Part shown: positions 36,268 through 45,572 of the stretch, in pieces
Layout of the letters: each line of letters starts with the position of its first letter
Position numbering within the stretch: the stretch's first letter is position 1
Assembly (NCBI RefSeq): GCF_002920615.1
Contig: NZ_PQSU01000038.1
Coordinates: 1-64,000, forward strand
Length of the DNA stretch: 64,000 nucleotides
Source: Streptomyces sp. Ru62
GTDB lineage: Bacteria > Actinomycetota > Actinomycetes > Streptomycetales > Streptomycetaceae
Direction of reading: 5' to 3'
Notes under the pieces: model-generated
Database searches by the model: none
What the model was told of the DNA's origin: nothing
Seen by the model: only the letters and a program-made list of their open reading frames with translations
Translations under genes and position numbers: made by a program

Positions 36268-36942
36268 ATGACCGACGACCCCACCGCTGCTCCCGCGGTG
36301 ACAAGCGAGGAAGCAACGCCCGCTGGAGTGGTGCACAACACGTTCGCGCTCGTACGTGTCCTGAGCCAGGCGCAGCGGCCGGTCGGCGTGACGGATCTGG
36401 CGTCAGTGGTGGGTATACCGAAGACCACCGCTCACAGGCTTCTGGAGCAGATGGCCCGGGAAGGTATCGTGACGCGTCGCGATCACAAGTGGGCACTCGC
36501 GCCGGGATTCGGCGATCTCGCACGGCCGGCGCACCAGCCCTCGCCTGAGGCGCTCGTTGCGCGTCCGCGACTGCAGGCCCTGTCACAGGCCACCGGCGCG
36601 ACCCTGTTACTGCACCGGCAGTCCGGGGACACCTTGGAGACCCTGTGGTGCTGGTTCGGACCGCACTTCCGCCGCGTGATGCCCCCTGCAGAACAACGAC
36701 TGGCCGCCGTCCACCCGGCCTCCGCGATCTGGCGCGCACTCCGCTTCGGACAGCTGGCCGCCGAATATCAGGAGGTGCACCCGGGGTGCAACTGCATCGC
36801 CGCGCCTGTCTCCCTCCCGTCCGGTGGCACCGGCGTCGTCACCCTGGTTCGGCCGGACAACCTGGAGGTCGAGTCCCTCAAGCGTCCTCTGGAGAGGGTC
36901 GCGTCCAGGATCCTCTCAGACATGCGTCGCCTCGGGGACTGA
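36268..36942 (+). CDS. IclR-family-like transcriptional regulator
   Basis: A protein of 224 residues beginning MTDDPTAAPAVTSEEATPAG, with GGAAGAG upstream. The N-terminal winged helix reads VVHNTFALVRVLSQAQRPVG, DLASVVGIPKTTAHRLLEQM. The C-terminal ligand domain (about residues 90-220) is short and divergent for IclR. It follows the GMC gene on the same strand and is convergent with the aminotransferase, 22 bases apart. It probably regulates these catabolic genes. Confidence 0.85.
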   Translation: MTDDPTAAPAVTSEEATPAGVVHNTFALVRVLSQAQRPVGVTDLASVVGIPKTTAHRLLEQMAREGIVTRRDHKWALAPGFGDLARPAHQPSPEALVARPRLQALSQATGATLLLHRQSGDTLETLWCWFGPHFRRVMPPAEQRLAAVHPASAIWRALRFGQLAAEYQEVHPGCNCIAAPVSLPSGGTGVVTLVRPDNLEVESLKRPLERVASRILSDMRRLGD

Positions 36943-36964
36943 CGGCAGACGTTCGCCGTCGGCG

Positions 36965-38302
36965 CTACCGGGACACGCCACGTGGCTCGGCCAGAACCGA
37001 GCGATAGGACTTCTCGAACAGGTCCGCCATCACCGTGATCTCCTCGGCGGTGGTGATCAGCGGCGGTGCGAAGGCGACGGTGTCGCCGATGGCCCGGAGA
37101 AGAAGACCGTTGTCGACGGCCTTGGCCATGACGGCCGCACCCATGTCGCCTTCCCTCCTGCCGTCGACGCCCGCAGTGAAAGTGACCGCAGCGAGGAAAC
37201 CGTAGCCCCTGACGTCACGGACGGCCTCCGTACCGCGAAAGACGTCGAGACAATCCATGAGCCGGGGTGCCGTGTCCCGTACGTGACCGGGAATGTCCTC
37301 GTCGACGAGGACGGCGAGGGCCTCGCGCGCGACGGCCGCGGCCACCGGATGCCCGGAGTAGGTGAAGCCGTGACCGAAGGCGCCGATGCCCTTCGAGCCT
37401 TCGGCGATGGTGTCCATGACCCGCTGCCCCACCATGACCGCGGAGATCGGTGCATAAGCGGAAGAGAGCCCCTTCGCCAGAGTGACCAGGTCAGGCCTGA
37501 GCCCGAACTCGGCGGTGGCGAACATGGACCCTGTGCGGCCGAATGCGGTCACGACCTCGTCGGCGATGAAGAGAATGTCGTACCGGGCGAGAACCTCCTG
37601 TACACGGGCGTAGTAACCGGGCGGGGGGATGATGATTCCGCCCGCGCCGAGGATCGGTTCCGCGATGAACGCGGCGATCGTGTCGGCGCCCTCGGTTGCG
37701 ACGAGCTGTTCCAGACGGGCGATGAGATGGTCCGCGTACTGCTCTTGTGTCGTCCCCTCCGCCTGAGGCGCGAGGGGATCCGGGCACGGGACCTTGACGA
37801 AGCAGGGCAGCGGGAGGCCGAAGCCGCTGTGGATGGACTCCAGTCCGGTCGCCGACCCGGCGGCCGTGGTGGTGCCGTGGTAGCCCCCTTCCTGAGAGAT
37901 GATCTTGGTCTTCCCGGGGCGGCCGAGGCACCGGTGGTAGTACCACGCCAGCTTGAAGGCGCTGTCGTTCGCCTCGGAGCCGGAATTCGCGAAGAGCGTA
38001 CGGCCCATAGGGATGGGCGACATCCGGGCGAGATCCTCGGCCAGGGCCAGCGTGACGTCGTTGGTGCGGTGAGCGAAGGTCGCGAAGAAGGGAAGCCGGG
38101 CCATCTGCCGCTCGGCGGCCTGCACCAGCCGGGGCCGGCTGTATCCGAGATTGGTGCACAGCATCCCGGATGTGCCGTCGAGGTAGGAGCGCCCGTCGCT
38201 GTCCCACACCGTTATCCCCTCACCTCGGACGATGACATGGGGTTGTGTGCGCAGGGAAGGGGACGTGTGGGGCTCCAGCAGGGTGGACGGATAAGAATGC
38301 AT
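36965..38302 (-). CDS. Class-III pyridoxal-phosphate aminotransferase
   Basis: A protein of 445 residues, normal for omega-transaminases. Visible marks are FANSGSEANDSAFKLAWYYH, the cofactor Asp in ILFIADEVVTAFGRTG and the Schiff-base Lys in LVTLAKGLSSAYAPIS. It transfers an amino group from an amine, beta-alanine or a diamine to pyruvate or oxoglutarate in the cytoplasm. With the GMC oxidoreductase and IclR regulator it could form a pathway that oxidises an amino alcohol and then transaminates it. The exact substrate is unknown. Confidence 0.92.
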   Translation of the reverse strand: MHSYPSTLLEPHTSPSLRTQPHVIVRGEGITVWDSDGRSYLDGTSGMLCTNLGYSRPRLVQAAERQMARLPFFATFAHRTNDVTLALAEDLARMSPIPMGRTLFANSGSEANDSAFKLAWYYHRCLGRPGKTKIISQEGGYHGTTTAAGSATGLESIHSGFGLPLPCFVKVPCPDPLAPQAEGTTQEQYADHLIARLEQLVATEGADTIAAFIAEPILGAGGIIIPPPGYYARVQEVLARYDILFIADEVVTAFGRTGSMFATAEFGLRPDLVTLAKGLSSAYAPISAVMVGQRVMDTIAEGSKGIGAFGHGFTYSGHPVAAAVAREALAVLVDEDIPGHVRDTAPRLMDCLDVFRGTEAVRDVRGYGFLAAVTFTAGVDGRREGDMGAAVMAKAVDNGLLLRAIGDTVAFAPPLITTAEEITVMADLFEKSYRSVLAEPRGVSR

Positions 38303-38889
38303 GACGTTGCTCCTGAGAGAAAGGTGAGGGTGGCTGACGCGCCCGCGGCAGGATCCGGCACTGCGAGAGGGGCCGGGCCGCCGCCAGCGATGACGACTTC
38401 AGCGGCCGGCCGAAGGGCGCCGGTACTGCTTGCCGGGATGCCCTGCAGCTACCGGCCGAAGAGCCGTCTTCTCTCAGGGAAGTCCGTTGACCCGGATGCT
38501 TCAAGGTCTGTCCCGGCCAGCAGAACAAGCCAGCGGGTGCTGCGTATGCGTCTTTTGATCGGCGCTCACGTTCGGCGGTGCCGGATGATGTCCCGGGCCG
38601 TGCGGGCCGCTTTTCCTCTGTGGCGACAAGGGCTCCACCGCACACTCCGGACAGCCCCTGGCGAAATGAACCCGCAAGGCCGTGCGCGGCGCCGACGATG
38701 CGCAGCAGTAGGTCGGAGCCGTCGTCAGGGGCCGGCGTCAGCCGACGGGCCACGGGCAGCAAGAGGGCCCACCACCTCGCCGCCGGTCGAGGCCACCTCG
38801 GAAAACCTGGACTTGTCGAGGCCCGCGGAGAAGGTGATGTACGAACAAGGCGAGCTCCTCGGCGGCGCGGAACGGACGTACGCGCCACA
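38303..38889. other. No gene recognised
   Basis: The promoter of the aminotransferase should lie in the first part. A minus-strand frame (LLLRIVGAAHGLAGSFRQGL, about 38640-38710) looks protein-like and may be the tail of the TetR relic that follows. Confidence 0.4.
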
Positions 38890-39035
38890 AAAGACCCAGT
38901 CGTTCGGCTGAGGCGTCGCTGTCGCCCCAGCGGCCGAGAAGCATTCCGTTGCTCGCGGTGGCCCCTGGCCGCAAGCTCGGCCAGCAGTGCCTCCAGGTCG
39001 GCGAAGTGCTTGTGCGGCGCAGCAGCCCTCACTGC
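38890..39035 (-). pseudogene. TetR-family HTH remnant
   Basis: The minus-strand frame gives AAAPHKHFADLEALLAELAA, which matches the third helix and following segment of a TetR DNA-binding domain ('...APYKHFPDKEALLAAL'). The preceding helices and the ligand domain are missing or shifted. It is a small relic with no visible function. Confidence 0.45.
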
Positions 39036-39229
39036 CGCACAGGTTCACCCGCGCCGAAGGTTGAACCTGTGCGGGACCCGCTCGCCGACCAGCTTCGAAG
39101 CCGCGCGCAGCAACGCATTGCGCAGATCACCCATGATGACGGCCCGGTGGACGACGCTTGTGAGGACGCCGTGCTCACCGCACGTTCCCATCGCGTCAGC
39201 CTCTCCGCAGCCGACCTCTCTCCAAGAAA

Positions 39230-39590
39230 TCCGGTGCGGCAGTGCTTTCGCACTCACCGAGGTGGAAGAGCGCCCGGAGATGCCCGAGGCGGGCGTCTGC
39301 ACCGCTGTTCTGAGTGACGCGGCCGGCCTGCGTGCGGAGTTGGTCGAACGACCCGGTTCCAGCCGCGCCTCCAGCACGCGGATTCCTTCGCTGACACCGC
39401 CGTACAGACCTTCACCCACCTCGCTCTCCACATCCCGGACGCCGACGCCGTGTTCGCCGGCCTGACTGGTGAGTGCGCCGCTGCTCGCGTATCACCTCCT
39501 GCACCCGTCGTCACTGAGGCGTGCGTTACGCCTACGGCGGCCGATCCGGAGGGCAACGTGCCGGAGCCGATCGAAACGTCCCGGCACCGA
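39230..39590 (+). pseudogene. VOC/glyoxalase-family protein, frameshifted relic
   Basis: One frame reads AGLRAELVERPGSSRASS. After a shift near 39378 the next gives DTAVQTFTHLALHIPDADAV and FAGLTG. After a probable further lesion comes TPTAADPEGNVPEPIE, the well-known VOC end motif 'DPEGN.xE.xE'. The spacing is that of a single-domain VOC protein of about 125 residues. Metal-binding His and Glu positions are partly present, but the gene is broken. Confidence 0.55.
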
Positions 39591-39612
39591 CCCGCTCTCC
39601 CGTCGCCGGTCA

Positions 39613-40148
39613 CTACGCCAAGGCCGCGTTCTCCCGCCAGGTATTCCGGGCCAGGAGGCTCGCGGCGCGCTCGGCGATCGCGATGACGGTGGCGTTGGGG
39701 TTCATGGATGGGATGGCCGGGATCACGGATACGTCCGCGACGCGCAGGCCCCGTACTCCACGAACGCGGAGTTCCAGGTCGACGGCCGCTGTCTCGTCCG
39801 TGCCCAGGCGGCAGCTGCCGACGGGATGGGACTGGGTACTCGCGCTACGACGCACGTACGCACGCCAGCCGTCGGCGTCGTCCTCGGCGACACAGGGCGT
39901 CACTTCCGTGGCCCCCCAGCGGGCGAACGGCGCCGTCGTTCCGATCTGCCTGGCCATGTGGAGTCCGGCCACCAGCGTGCCGGGCGGGGACACGGCTCTC
40001 CTCCGGGCAGTGGGCGGTGCCCGCCTCGATCAGCAGCACACTGCGGTCCGGATCCTCCGACAGCCGCCCGGCCATCACACAGCCGGCGCTCCCGGCCCCC
40101 CACCACCACGTAGTCGTATCGCTTCGGCACTGCTATGCCTCTTCCCAC
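39613..40148 (-). pseudogene. GMC oxidoreductase with a large internal deletion
   Basis: The N-terminal piece starts AVPKRYDYVVVGG, then in a shifted frame MAGRLSEDPDRSVLLIEAGT, as in GMC enzymes. The C-terminal piece is intact: GLHMARQIGTTAPFARWGAT, SHPVGSCRLGTDETAAVD and GVRGLRVADVSVIPAIPSMN. About 350 middle residues, including both GMC signatures, are gone. It is related to, but not recently copied from, the intact GMC gene at 34.5-36.1 kb. Confidence 0.8.
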
Positions 40149-40241
40149 ATGATGGTTCGGCTCCTTGTGCGCTATCGAGCCCGTCGTCGTTTCGCCGCTG
40201 CATCGCCTGTGTCGCCCGGGCGGGCGTGCACGGGCGCACGC

Positions 40242-40670
40242 TCAGGGAGTGCCAGCGATCGCGCAGCCGCGGCACGGGGGACGGCCGCAGGTGCACTGCA
40301 GGATTCCGTCCAGCACCTCATGGTCGTGGTACAGGCACTTGTCGCGGCAGGTGTGGCGGGGGACGAAACCCGCCTGGAGCTCGTCCGGCCACGGCTCCTC
40401 GCCCTCCCGGCAGCGTGTGAAGCGCTCGGGGTCCATGGCGTGCAGTTGCTGCATGCGTGCCCGGGCCTCGCCCTCCAGGGTGCCCGCTTGGGCGAGCATG
40501 CCCTTGAGCTGCTCGGCGAAGCCGGAGAACCTGGCGTCGCCGGTTCTCACGTGCGCCGCCTTCAGCGCCATGATGGCATTGCCCAGGAATCGCCGGGCAT
40601 CTTGAAGATTGGTGACGTGGTGCAGCTGGATGCCCGTCACGCCCCTTACCCACACGGCCTCGTTGCTCAT
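40242..40670 (-). CDS. Hypothetical protein with a Cys-rich C-terminus
   Basis: A protein of 142 residues. Residues 1-80 are helical (TNLQDARRFLGNAIMALKAA, FAEQLKGMLAQAGTLEGEAR). The C-terminal 40 residues hold six Cys and several His: RHTCRDKCLYHDHEVLDGIL, CTCGRPPCRGCAIAG, a likely zinc or other metal site. Its ATG overlaps the stop of the adenylating-enzyme gene by four bases, so the two were co-translated. I do not know the family. The pairing suggests a role in a small-molecule pathway. Confidence 0.6.
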   Translation of the reverse strand: MSNEAVWVRGVTGIQLHHVTNLQDARRFLGNAIMALKAAHVRTGDARFSGFAEQLKGMLAQAGTLEGEARARMQQLHAMDPERFTRCREGEEPWPDELQAGFVPRHTCRDKCLYHDHEVLDGILQCTCGRPPCRGCAIAGTP

Positions 40671-41582
40671 TTGTCCACCTTCCGGTCTCGAATCGTCCTC
40701 TGGTGATCTGGCGAGCTGACGACCGTGTCCAGATAGGTGTGCCAGTACACGCCGGCGGTGATCAGGATCGTCGAGCGGCCAGGGCCCTGGGGCAGCACTC
40801 CGAAGTCGCTGTGGTACTTCTCGATCATTCCCTGGCCGCCGTAGACCAAGGCGAGGTCCCCGCGGCACAGGATTTCGTCGGCCGGTCGGCCGGTTTCGTG
40901 ATCGACCACGAGGAATGAGGTGTCTGGGGGGGGCGGGTCGAAGACACACGGGGCGCCGGGGCCGTGCCGAGGATCAGGGTGCTGCCGCACATACCCATCA
41001 ACGGGTCCCAGCGAGTATGTCGTTGCGCAACAGCTCCCGGCTGTCGGCGTCCAGGTGCGCACCGCCCCACACCACGCCTTTGACCTGGCGCTGGAGCAGT
41101 TCCAACAGAGCGTCGTCGCAGACCATCCGCTCCAGTAGTGGCGGGGTGGCCACCAGCACCTCGACCTGCTGTGTGCGCAGTATGCCGGCGGCCTGTTCCA
41201 CCAGAACGCCCCCTCTCTCAAGGGCGCCGGCGATCCACGAGACGACATGCTCCAGCCATTCGCCGTAGGCGGGCAGCCGTTCGGGAGCGCCCGTGGTACC
41301 GCCGCTGTCGCAGCCCCCGGCGATGCGGTGGCCGCGAAGTCTCCGAGGCGCCAGGTCCCCCACCGGCACCTGCCGCAGCTCGTCGACGTGGTCCGGGACC
41401 AGCCTGAGATCCTCAACACCCTTCACGTCGGTCAGCGGGTCAAAGGGAAGGGCGGGGGCTCGCTTCAACCAGGACGCCGACCCGATGACCGAGCCGAAGT
41501 GCCAGCGCATGGCCGCGCGGATGAACCTCCCAGGGGCGCGGTGCACCGGCCGCCACAGGTCGAGCACGAAGAGGTCGGACAT
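40667..41582 (-). pseudogene. AMP-binding adenylating enzyme, frameshifted
   Basis: The ATG at 41582 opens MSDLFVLDLWRPVHRAPGRF. The adenylate-forming P-loop is GGCDSGGTTGAPERLPAYGE, followed by VLVATPPLLERMVCDDALLE and VVWGGAHLDADSRELLRNDI. The next parts are in two other frames: LMGMCGSTLILGTAPAPRV, then VFDPPPPDTSFLVVDHETG to the end at 40667. One shift lies at a run of eight G near 40924-40931 and another near 41015. Relatives in Streptomyces are annotated as phenazine-biosynthesis-type adenylating proteins. Restored, the protein is about 300 residues and lacks the usual C-terminal lid. Confidence 0.6.
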
Positions 41583-41834
41583 GGCGTGCCTCCAGTAACT
41601 GCAGTCGCCCTTTCGTCGGCACAGTTCGCAACCGTGCTGGTCGGAGTCCGCCTACGACGCCTGACGAGGGACAAGCCCGCCTAGGACGACCTCCTCAAGA
41701 CAAGCCCGTACGGCCGAGCGGCTCAACGGGTGTTCCAGCCAATGGAACGCTCCTCGGATCGGGGAAGGATTGGCCCTGGGCTGGGCCGCGCGTCGCCGAC
41801 ACAGCCTTCTACAGCGGCATCGTCTTCGACGTGC

Positions 41835-42160
41835 TCACACCTCGCTGCGACGCAGCAGGCGAAGCTGCCAGACCAGTAGATGTGGCGCTTCAACCAAGGT
41901 GGCCGCCGGCAGCTTCCAGTCCTGGTTGCCCAGTTCGGGCAGCTTGGCCCGGGCCGGCGCGGCGAGCGCGGCCACGTTGTCGATGGCCGCTCTCTTGTAC
42001 CGGGCGGCTACCTCCGGGGACACGTTGTGCTCCAGCACGCCGGCCTGGGCGCTGAGCAGGTCGCACAGCATTCGGCGGCCGGCAAGGGACTCGGCGAGCA
42101 CGGCGGCGAACCGCTCGGCGCGCTCCCGTACCGGCGCTGCTCAGGAGGGCAGCAGGATTG
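41835..42160 (-). pseudogene. TetR-family regulator, C-terminal remnant
   Basis: The frame reads VLAESLAGRRMLCDLLSAQA, GVLEHNVSPEVAARYKRAAI and DNVAALAAPARAKLPELGNQ, which is the ligand-domain pattern of a TetR subgroup. The HTH half is missing. It lies divergently upstream of the intact SDR gene, where a TetR regulator is common, so the SDR may have lost its repressor. Confidence 0.55.
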
Positions 42161-42272
42161 GGCAAGAGGTCGGGAGGATCTTTCTGTTCGCCAGGACGGC
42201 GGCGCGGTTGGCTTGAGGTGTCACATTCCGTACGGAGCCTTCAGGGCTCCGGATGCCCAGGAGGCACACCAG

Positions 42273-43031
42273 ATGAAGGTAGCCGTCGTCACCGGCGCCA
42301 GTTCCGGCATCGGCCAGAGCGCGGCCGTCCAGATCGCCAGGCGCGGGTCGGGCGTCATCCTGACCTACAACTCCAACGAGCGGGGCGTCCAGGACACCGT
42401 CCGCGAGATCGAGCAGTCGGGCGGCACCGCCGTGGCGCTGCGCCTGGACATCGGCGACACGGCCGGCTTTCCCGCCTTCCGTGAGGCGGTGGCCGGTGCC
42501 CTGCGTGAGACGTTCCAGCGGAACTCCTTCGACCACTTGGTCAACAACGCGGGTTTCGCCGGGAGGGCGATGATCGAGGAGGCCACTGAGCAGGAGTTCG
42601 TCAAGCTCACCGACGGCCTGTTCAAGGGGCCGTTCTTCCTCACCCAGACCCTGCTGCCGCTGCTGGCCGACGGCGGTGCCATCGTCAATCTGACCAGCAA
42701 TTCGACTCTGCCCCAGGTGACCGTGCCCGGTTACTCCGTCTATGCGGCCCTCAAGGGCGCCATGGTGGTCCTCACCCGCTACATGGCCAAGGAGTTCAGC
42801 GCTCGCGGCATCCGCGTCAACTCCGTCGCCCCCGGCGCCACCCGCACCCGCTTCGCCGATGACGCTTTCGCAAGGAACCCCGAGATCATTCCGGACCTGG
42901 CGAAGACGTTCGCTCTCGGCCGGATCGGCGAACCCGACGACATCGGCATGGTCGTGGCCATGCTGGTCTCCGAGGAGGGGCGCTGGATCACCGGCCAGGA
43001 CATCGAGGTCTCGGGCGGCCAGAACCTCTGA
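42273..43031 (+). CDS. SDR-family oxidoreductase (FabG-like)
   Basis: A protein of 252 residues with AGGAGG before the ATG. The motifs are VVTGASSGIGQSAAVQIARR, LVNNAGFAGRAM and the catalytic Y-x3-K in YSVYAALKGAMVVL. The end is the classical WITGQDIEVSGGQNL. It is an NAD(P)-dependent ketoacyl-reductase-like enzyme of unknown substrate. An AraC regulator follows in the same direction after 80 bases, and a TetR relic lies upstream. Confidence 0.92.
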   Translation: MKVAVVTGASSGIGQSAAVQIARRGSGVILTYNSNERGVQDTVREIEQSGGTAVALRLDIGDTAGFPAFREAVAGALRETFQRNSFDHLVNNAGFAGRAMIEEATEQEFVKLTDGLFKGPFFLTQTLLPLLADGGAIVNLTSNSTLPQVTVPGYSVYAALKGAMVVLTRYMAKEFSARGIRVNSVAPGATRTRFADDAFARNPEIIPDLAKTFALGRIGEPDDIGMVVAMLVSEEGRWITGQDIEVSGGQNL

Positions 43032-43111
43032 CCAAGCGCCCGCGATGACATCCCTTTCCCGATCCTGCTGCGACACAGCAGGCTGAGACGGGTCCGTGCA
43101 AGGGTGAAGGC

Positions 43112-44011
43112 ATGCTTCTGGACGAGATGCGCGAGCTGCTGAACCGGCATGCGCGCCCCGATTTCACGACAGCGATCGATGGTGTTCAGGCGTGCCGATT
43201 CGACCAGCGCAGCGCTCCTGCCGCGGGCATGTCCGGCACCGTGCTGGCGGTGATCGCCCAGGGCGGCAAGCGCCTCGCCCTGGGCGAGCGCCTGTACGAA
43301 TACGGACCCGGTCAGTACCTCGTCAGCTCGGTCGATCTTCCCGTCACCGGCCACGTCATCGACACCGGGCAGCCCACCCTCGGCTTCGGTATGACCCTCG
43401 ACCCCGCCGACATCGCTCAGCTGCTCCTGGACGCCGACCCCCGCGACCTGCCTGCCCCGGCACCCACCGCACCCGTCGGCATCGCGGTCAGCCAGGCCCC
43501 CTCGGAACTGCTGGATGCCATCGTCCGGCTGCTGCGGTTGTTGGACCGGCCCGCCGACCGCAAGATCCTCGCCCCGCTGGTCAAACGGGAGATCCTCTGG
43601 TATCTGCTGCGCGGCGAGCAAGGCCCCGCCATCCGGCAGCTCGGCCTGGCGGACAGCGGACTGGCCCACATCAGCCGGACGGTCCGGCAGATCCGAGAGC
43701 ACTACGCGGAGACGTTCCGGGTCGAAGACCTCGCACAGACAGCGGGTATGAGCGTGTCCGCGTTCCACCGCAACTTCCACGCCGTGACGGGAATGAGCCC
43801 CATCCAGTTCCACAAGCGCATCCGCCTGCAGGAAGCCCGGTTGCTCCTGGCCAGCCGCCCCTCCGACGTCACCGGCGTCGGCCACACCGTCGGCTACGCG
43901 AGCTCCTCACAGTTCAGCCGCGAGTACCGCCGTATGTTCGGCGCGCCACCCAGCCAGGATGCGGTCCGTCTCCGGGCCAAGCCACCCGTACCCGCCGCAG
44001 CCCTGCCCTGA
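43112..44011 (+). CDS. AraC-family regulator (AraC_N type)
   Basis: A protein of 299 residues. Residues 20-170 form the N-terminal AraC_N domain seen in regulators of aldehyde or ketone reductases (GQYLVSSVDLPVTGHVIDTG and LVKREILWYLLRGEQGPAIR). The C-terminal double HTH reads FRVEDLAQTAGMSVSAFHRN, FHAVTGMSPIQFHKRIRLQE and VGYASSSQFSREYRRMFG. It is likely to control the SDR gene just upstream. Confidence 0.92.
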   Translation: MLLDEMRELLNRHARPDFTTAIDGVQACRFDQRSAPAAGMSGTVLAVIAQGGKRLALGERLYEYGPGQYLVSSVDLPVTGHVIDTGQPTLGFGMTLDPADIAQLLLDADPRDLPAPAPTAPVGIAVSQAPSELLDAIVRLLRLLDRPADRKILAPLVKREILWYLLRGEQGPAIRQLGLADSGLAHISRTVRQIREHYAETFRVEDLAQTAGMSVSAFHRNFHAVTGMSPIQFHKRIRLQEARLLLASRPSDVTGVGHTVGYASSSQFSREYRRMFGAPPSQDAVRLRAKPPVPAAALP

Positions 44012-44097
44012 GAGTCGGCAGTCGAGCGGCTCGCCGCCGGGCGGCCCAGGCGCCGTGCCGACTTGACGCGATCGCCTAAAGGTCCAGACCGGAACGC

Positions 44098-44300
44098 GAG
44101 TGGGTGCATCTTCCGCAGAGGTACGGCAACTGGCGCGGTGCCTACAACCGGCTGCGGACGTGGGCCGTCGACGGCACCCGGGAGCGGGTGTTCACCGCGC
44201 TGGTGGCCCAGGGCGAGCGAAGGAGGACCTGAGCTGGGCCGTCTCGGTTGACTCCACGATCGTGCGGGCTCATCAGCACGCGGCTCCTGGCTGCGCCATT
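44098..44300 (+). pseudogene. IS5-family transposase, N-terminal relic
   Basis: The frame EWVHLPQRYGNWRGAYNRLR followed by TWAVDGTRERVFTALVAQ matches the region before the first catalytic Asp of a common Streptomyces IS5 transposase. A shift then gives LSWAVSVDSTIVRAHQHAA with the Asp itself. The rest is replaced by relaxase sequence, so two mobile elements were fused here. Confidence 0.8.
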
Positions 44301-44356
44301 GCGGCCGCGCCACCGACGGAAAGACGGGGGACGAGGACTTCCGGCTACCGTCCCGG

Positions 44357-45090
44357 CCACGTCGTCCTCATCGACGAGGCGGGTATGGCCAACATCCTGC
44401 TGCTCGGCCGGGTCCTCGCCGACGCGTCCGCCGCCGGGGCGGTGGTGCGCCTGCTCGGCGACCCGCACCAGCTCGCCGCCATCTAGGCCGGGGCGGGGCA
44501 GCCTGCCGGCCCATCGCCCGGGTCGGCGACGCGATGGAACTCGACCAGCTGCACCGCTTCCGCGTACCCGGGGAAGCCGATGCCTCCCTGGTCCTGCGGG
44601 ACGGCGCAGAGACTCGGGCGGTCTTCGACCGGTACCGGGGCAAGGGCCGGATCGTCGCCGGAACCTACGAAGCGATGTACGACGCGGTATTCAACGCCTG
44701 GGCCAAGGACCTGGGCAAGGGGATCACCTCGCCGATGACGGCCGCCGACACGACGACCGTGGACCGCCCTGAACCGGCTCGCCCAGGTCTGGCACACCGC
44801 GACCGGCACCGTCGACACCCGCCAGGCCGCACCCCGGCGCGCCGGGCAGCGCACCCATGTCGGCGACATCATCGTCACCCGTCTCAATCGGCGATGAAAT
44901 GACCGTGAGCGGCGGACGCGACTTCATAAAGAGCGGTGACACCTGGACCGTCCAGCAGATCCTCCCGGACGGGGACGTGCTGGTCCGCCACACCCAGCAC
45001 CGTGGCCGGATCCGCCTGCCCGCCGATTACCTGGCCGCACGGTGCGACCTCGGCTACGCCTCCACCGTCCGCCGCGCCGCCGCCACACCG
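44357..45090 (+). pseudogene. MobF-type relaxase/helicase (TraA-like), broken remnant
   Basis: Three frames read in order as the helicase half of a TrwC/TraA-like conjugal relaxase. They give HVVLIDEAGMANILLLGRVL with a Walker B motif and VRLLGDPHQLAAI then a stop. Next come ELDQLHRFRVPGEADASLVL, RYRGKGRIVAGTYEAMYDAV and NAWAKDLGKGITS. Last is FIKSGDTWTVQQILPDGDVL with IRLPADYLAARCDLGYAST. The relaxase catalytic domain and Walker A motif are missing. It is direct evidence that a conjugative plasmid or integrative element was once present. Confidence 0.8.
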
Positions 45091-45384
45091 GGGCAGTTGT
45101 CCGCCCAGTACGCAGATGTCACCGAGCGTGCCACCACCGCCGGCTGACCGGCCTGCTCGAGCGCACCTTCAGCGCCAGCCGGGCCGCGATGTTCATGGCC
45201 GCCGATGCCCACCCAGTCACCCGGGCACAGAGCGCGCTTAGCTGCGGCGTGCCGCGCGGTGGGCTCACACCAGACATCTACCGCAGGGGTCGTCCTGCGA
45301 GCAGCAGCAACGGATGATCAACCCATGCGAGGCAGCTTCCACGACGTCCCCTTGACCGTGCTCTTCCCGTCCCTGCCGCCACCT

Positions 45385-45480
45385 CTTACGCAAGACCGTC
45401 GAGCGGGCGACCGCCCGGTTCAAGCAGCACCGAGCGGTCACCAATCGCTACGACAAGCGCGGCTACGTCTTCCCGTCACC
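45385..45480 (+). pseudogene. IS5-family transposase, C-terminal scrap
   Basis: The frame reads RKTVERATARFKQHRAVTNR and YDKRGYVFP, which is the glutamate region and end of a second IS5 subgroup (compare RNTVERAINKRKQSRAVATR at 57.0 kb). Only about 30 codons remain. Confidence 0.7.
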
Positions 45481-45572
45481 GAGATGGCGGCAGGCCTCGT
45501 CGTTACGGAACGTGATGACATGGACAGGTGCTAGCGGTCAGCCGTAACGCGGGCGGTATGGCCGGGGAGGCC

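Noticed and set aside
36824..38911. 695-codon plus-strand frame opposite the aminotransferase
   Set aside because: Antisense shadow with no domain; the minus-strand aminotransferase explains the open frame.
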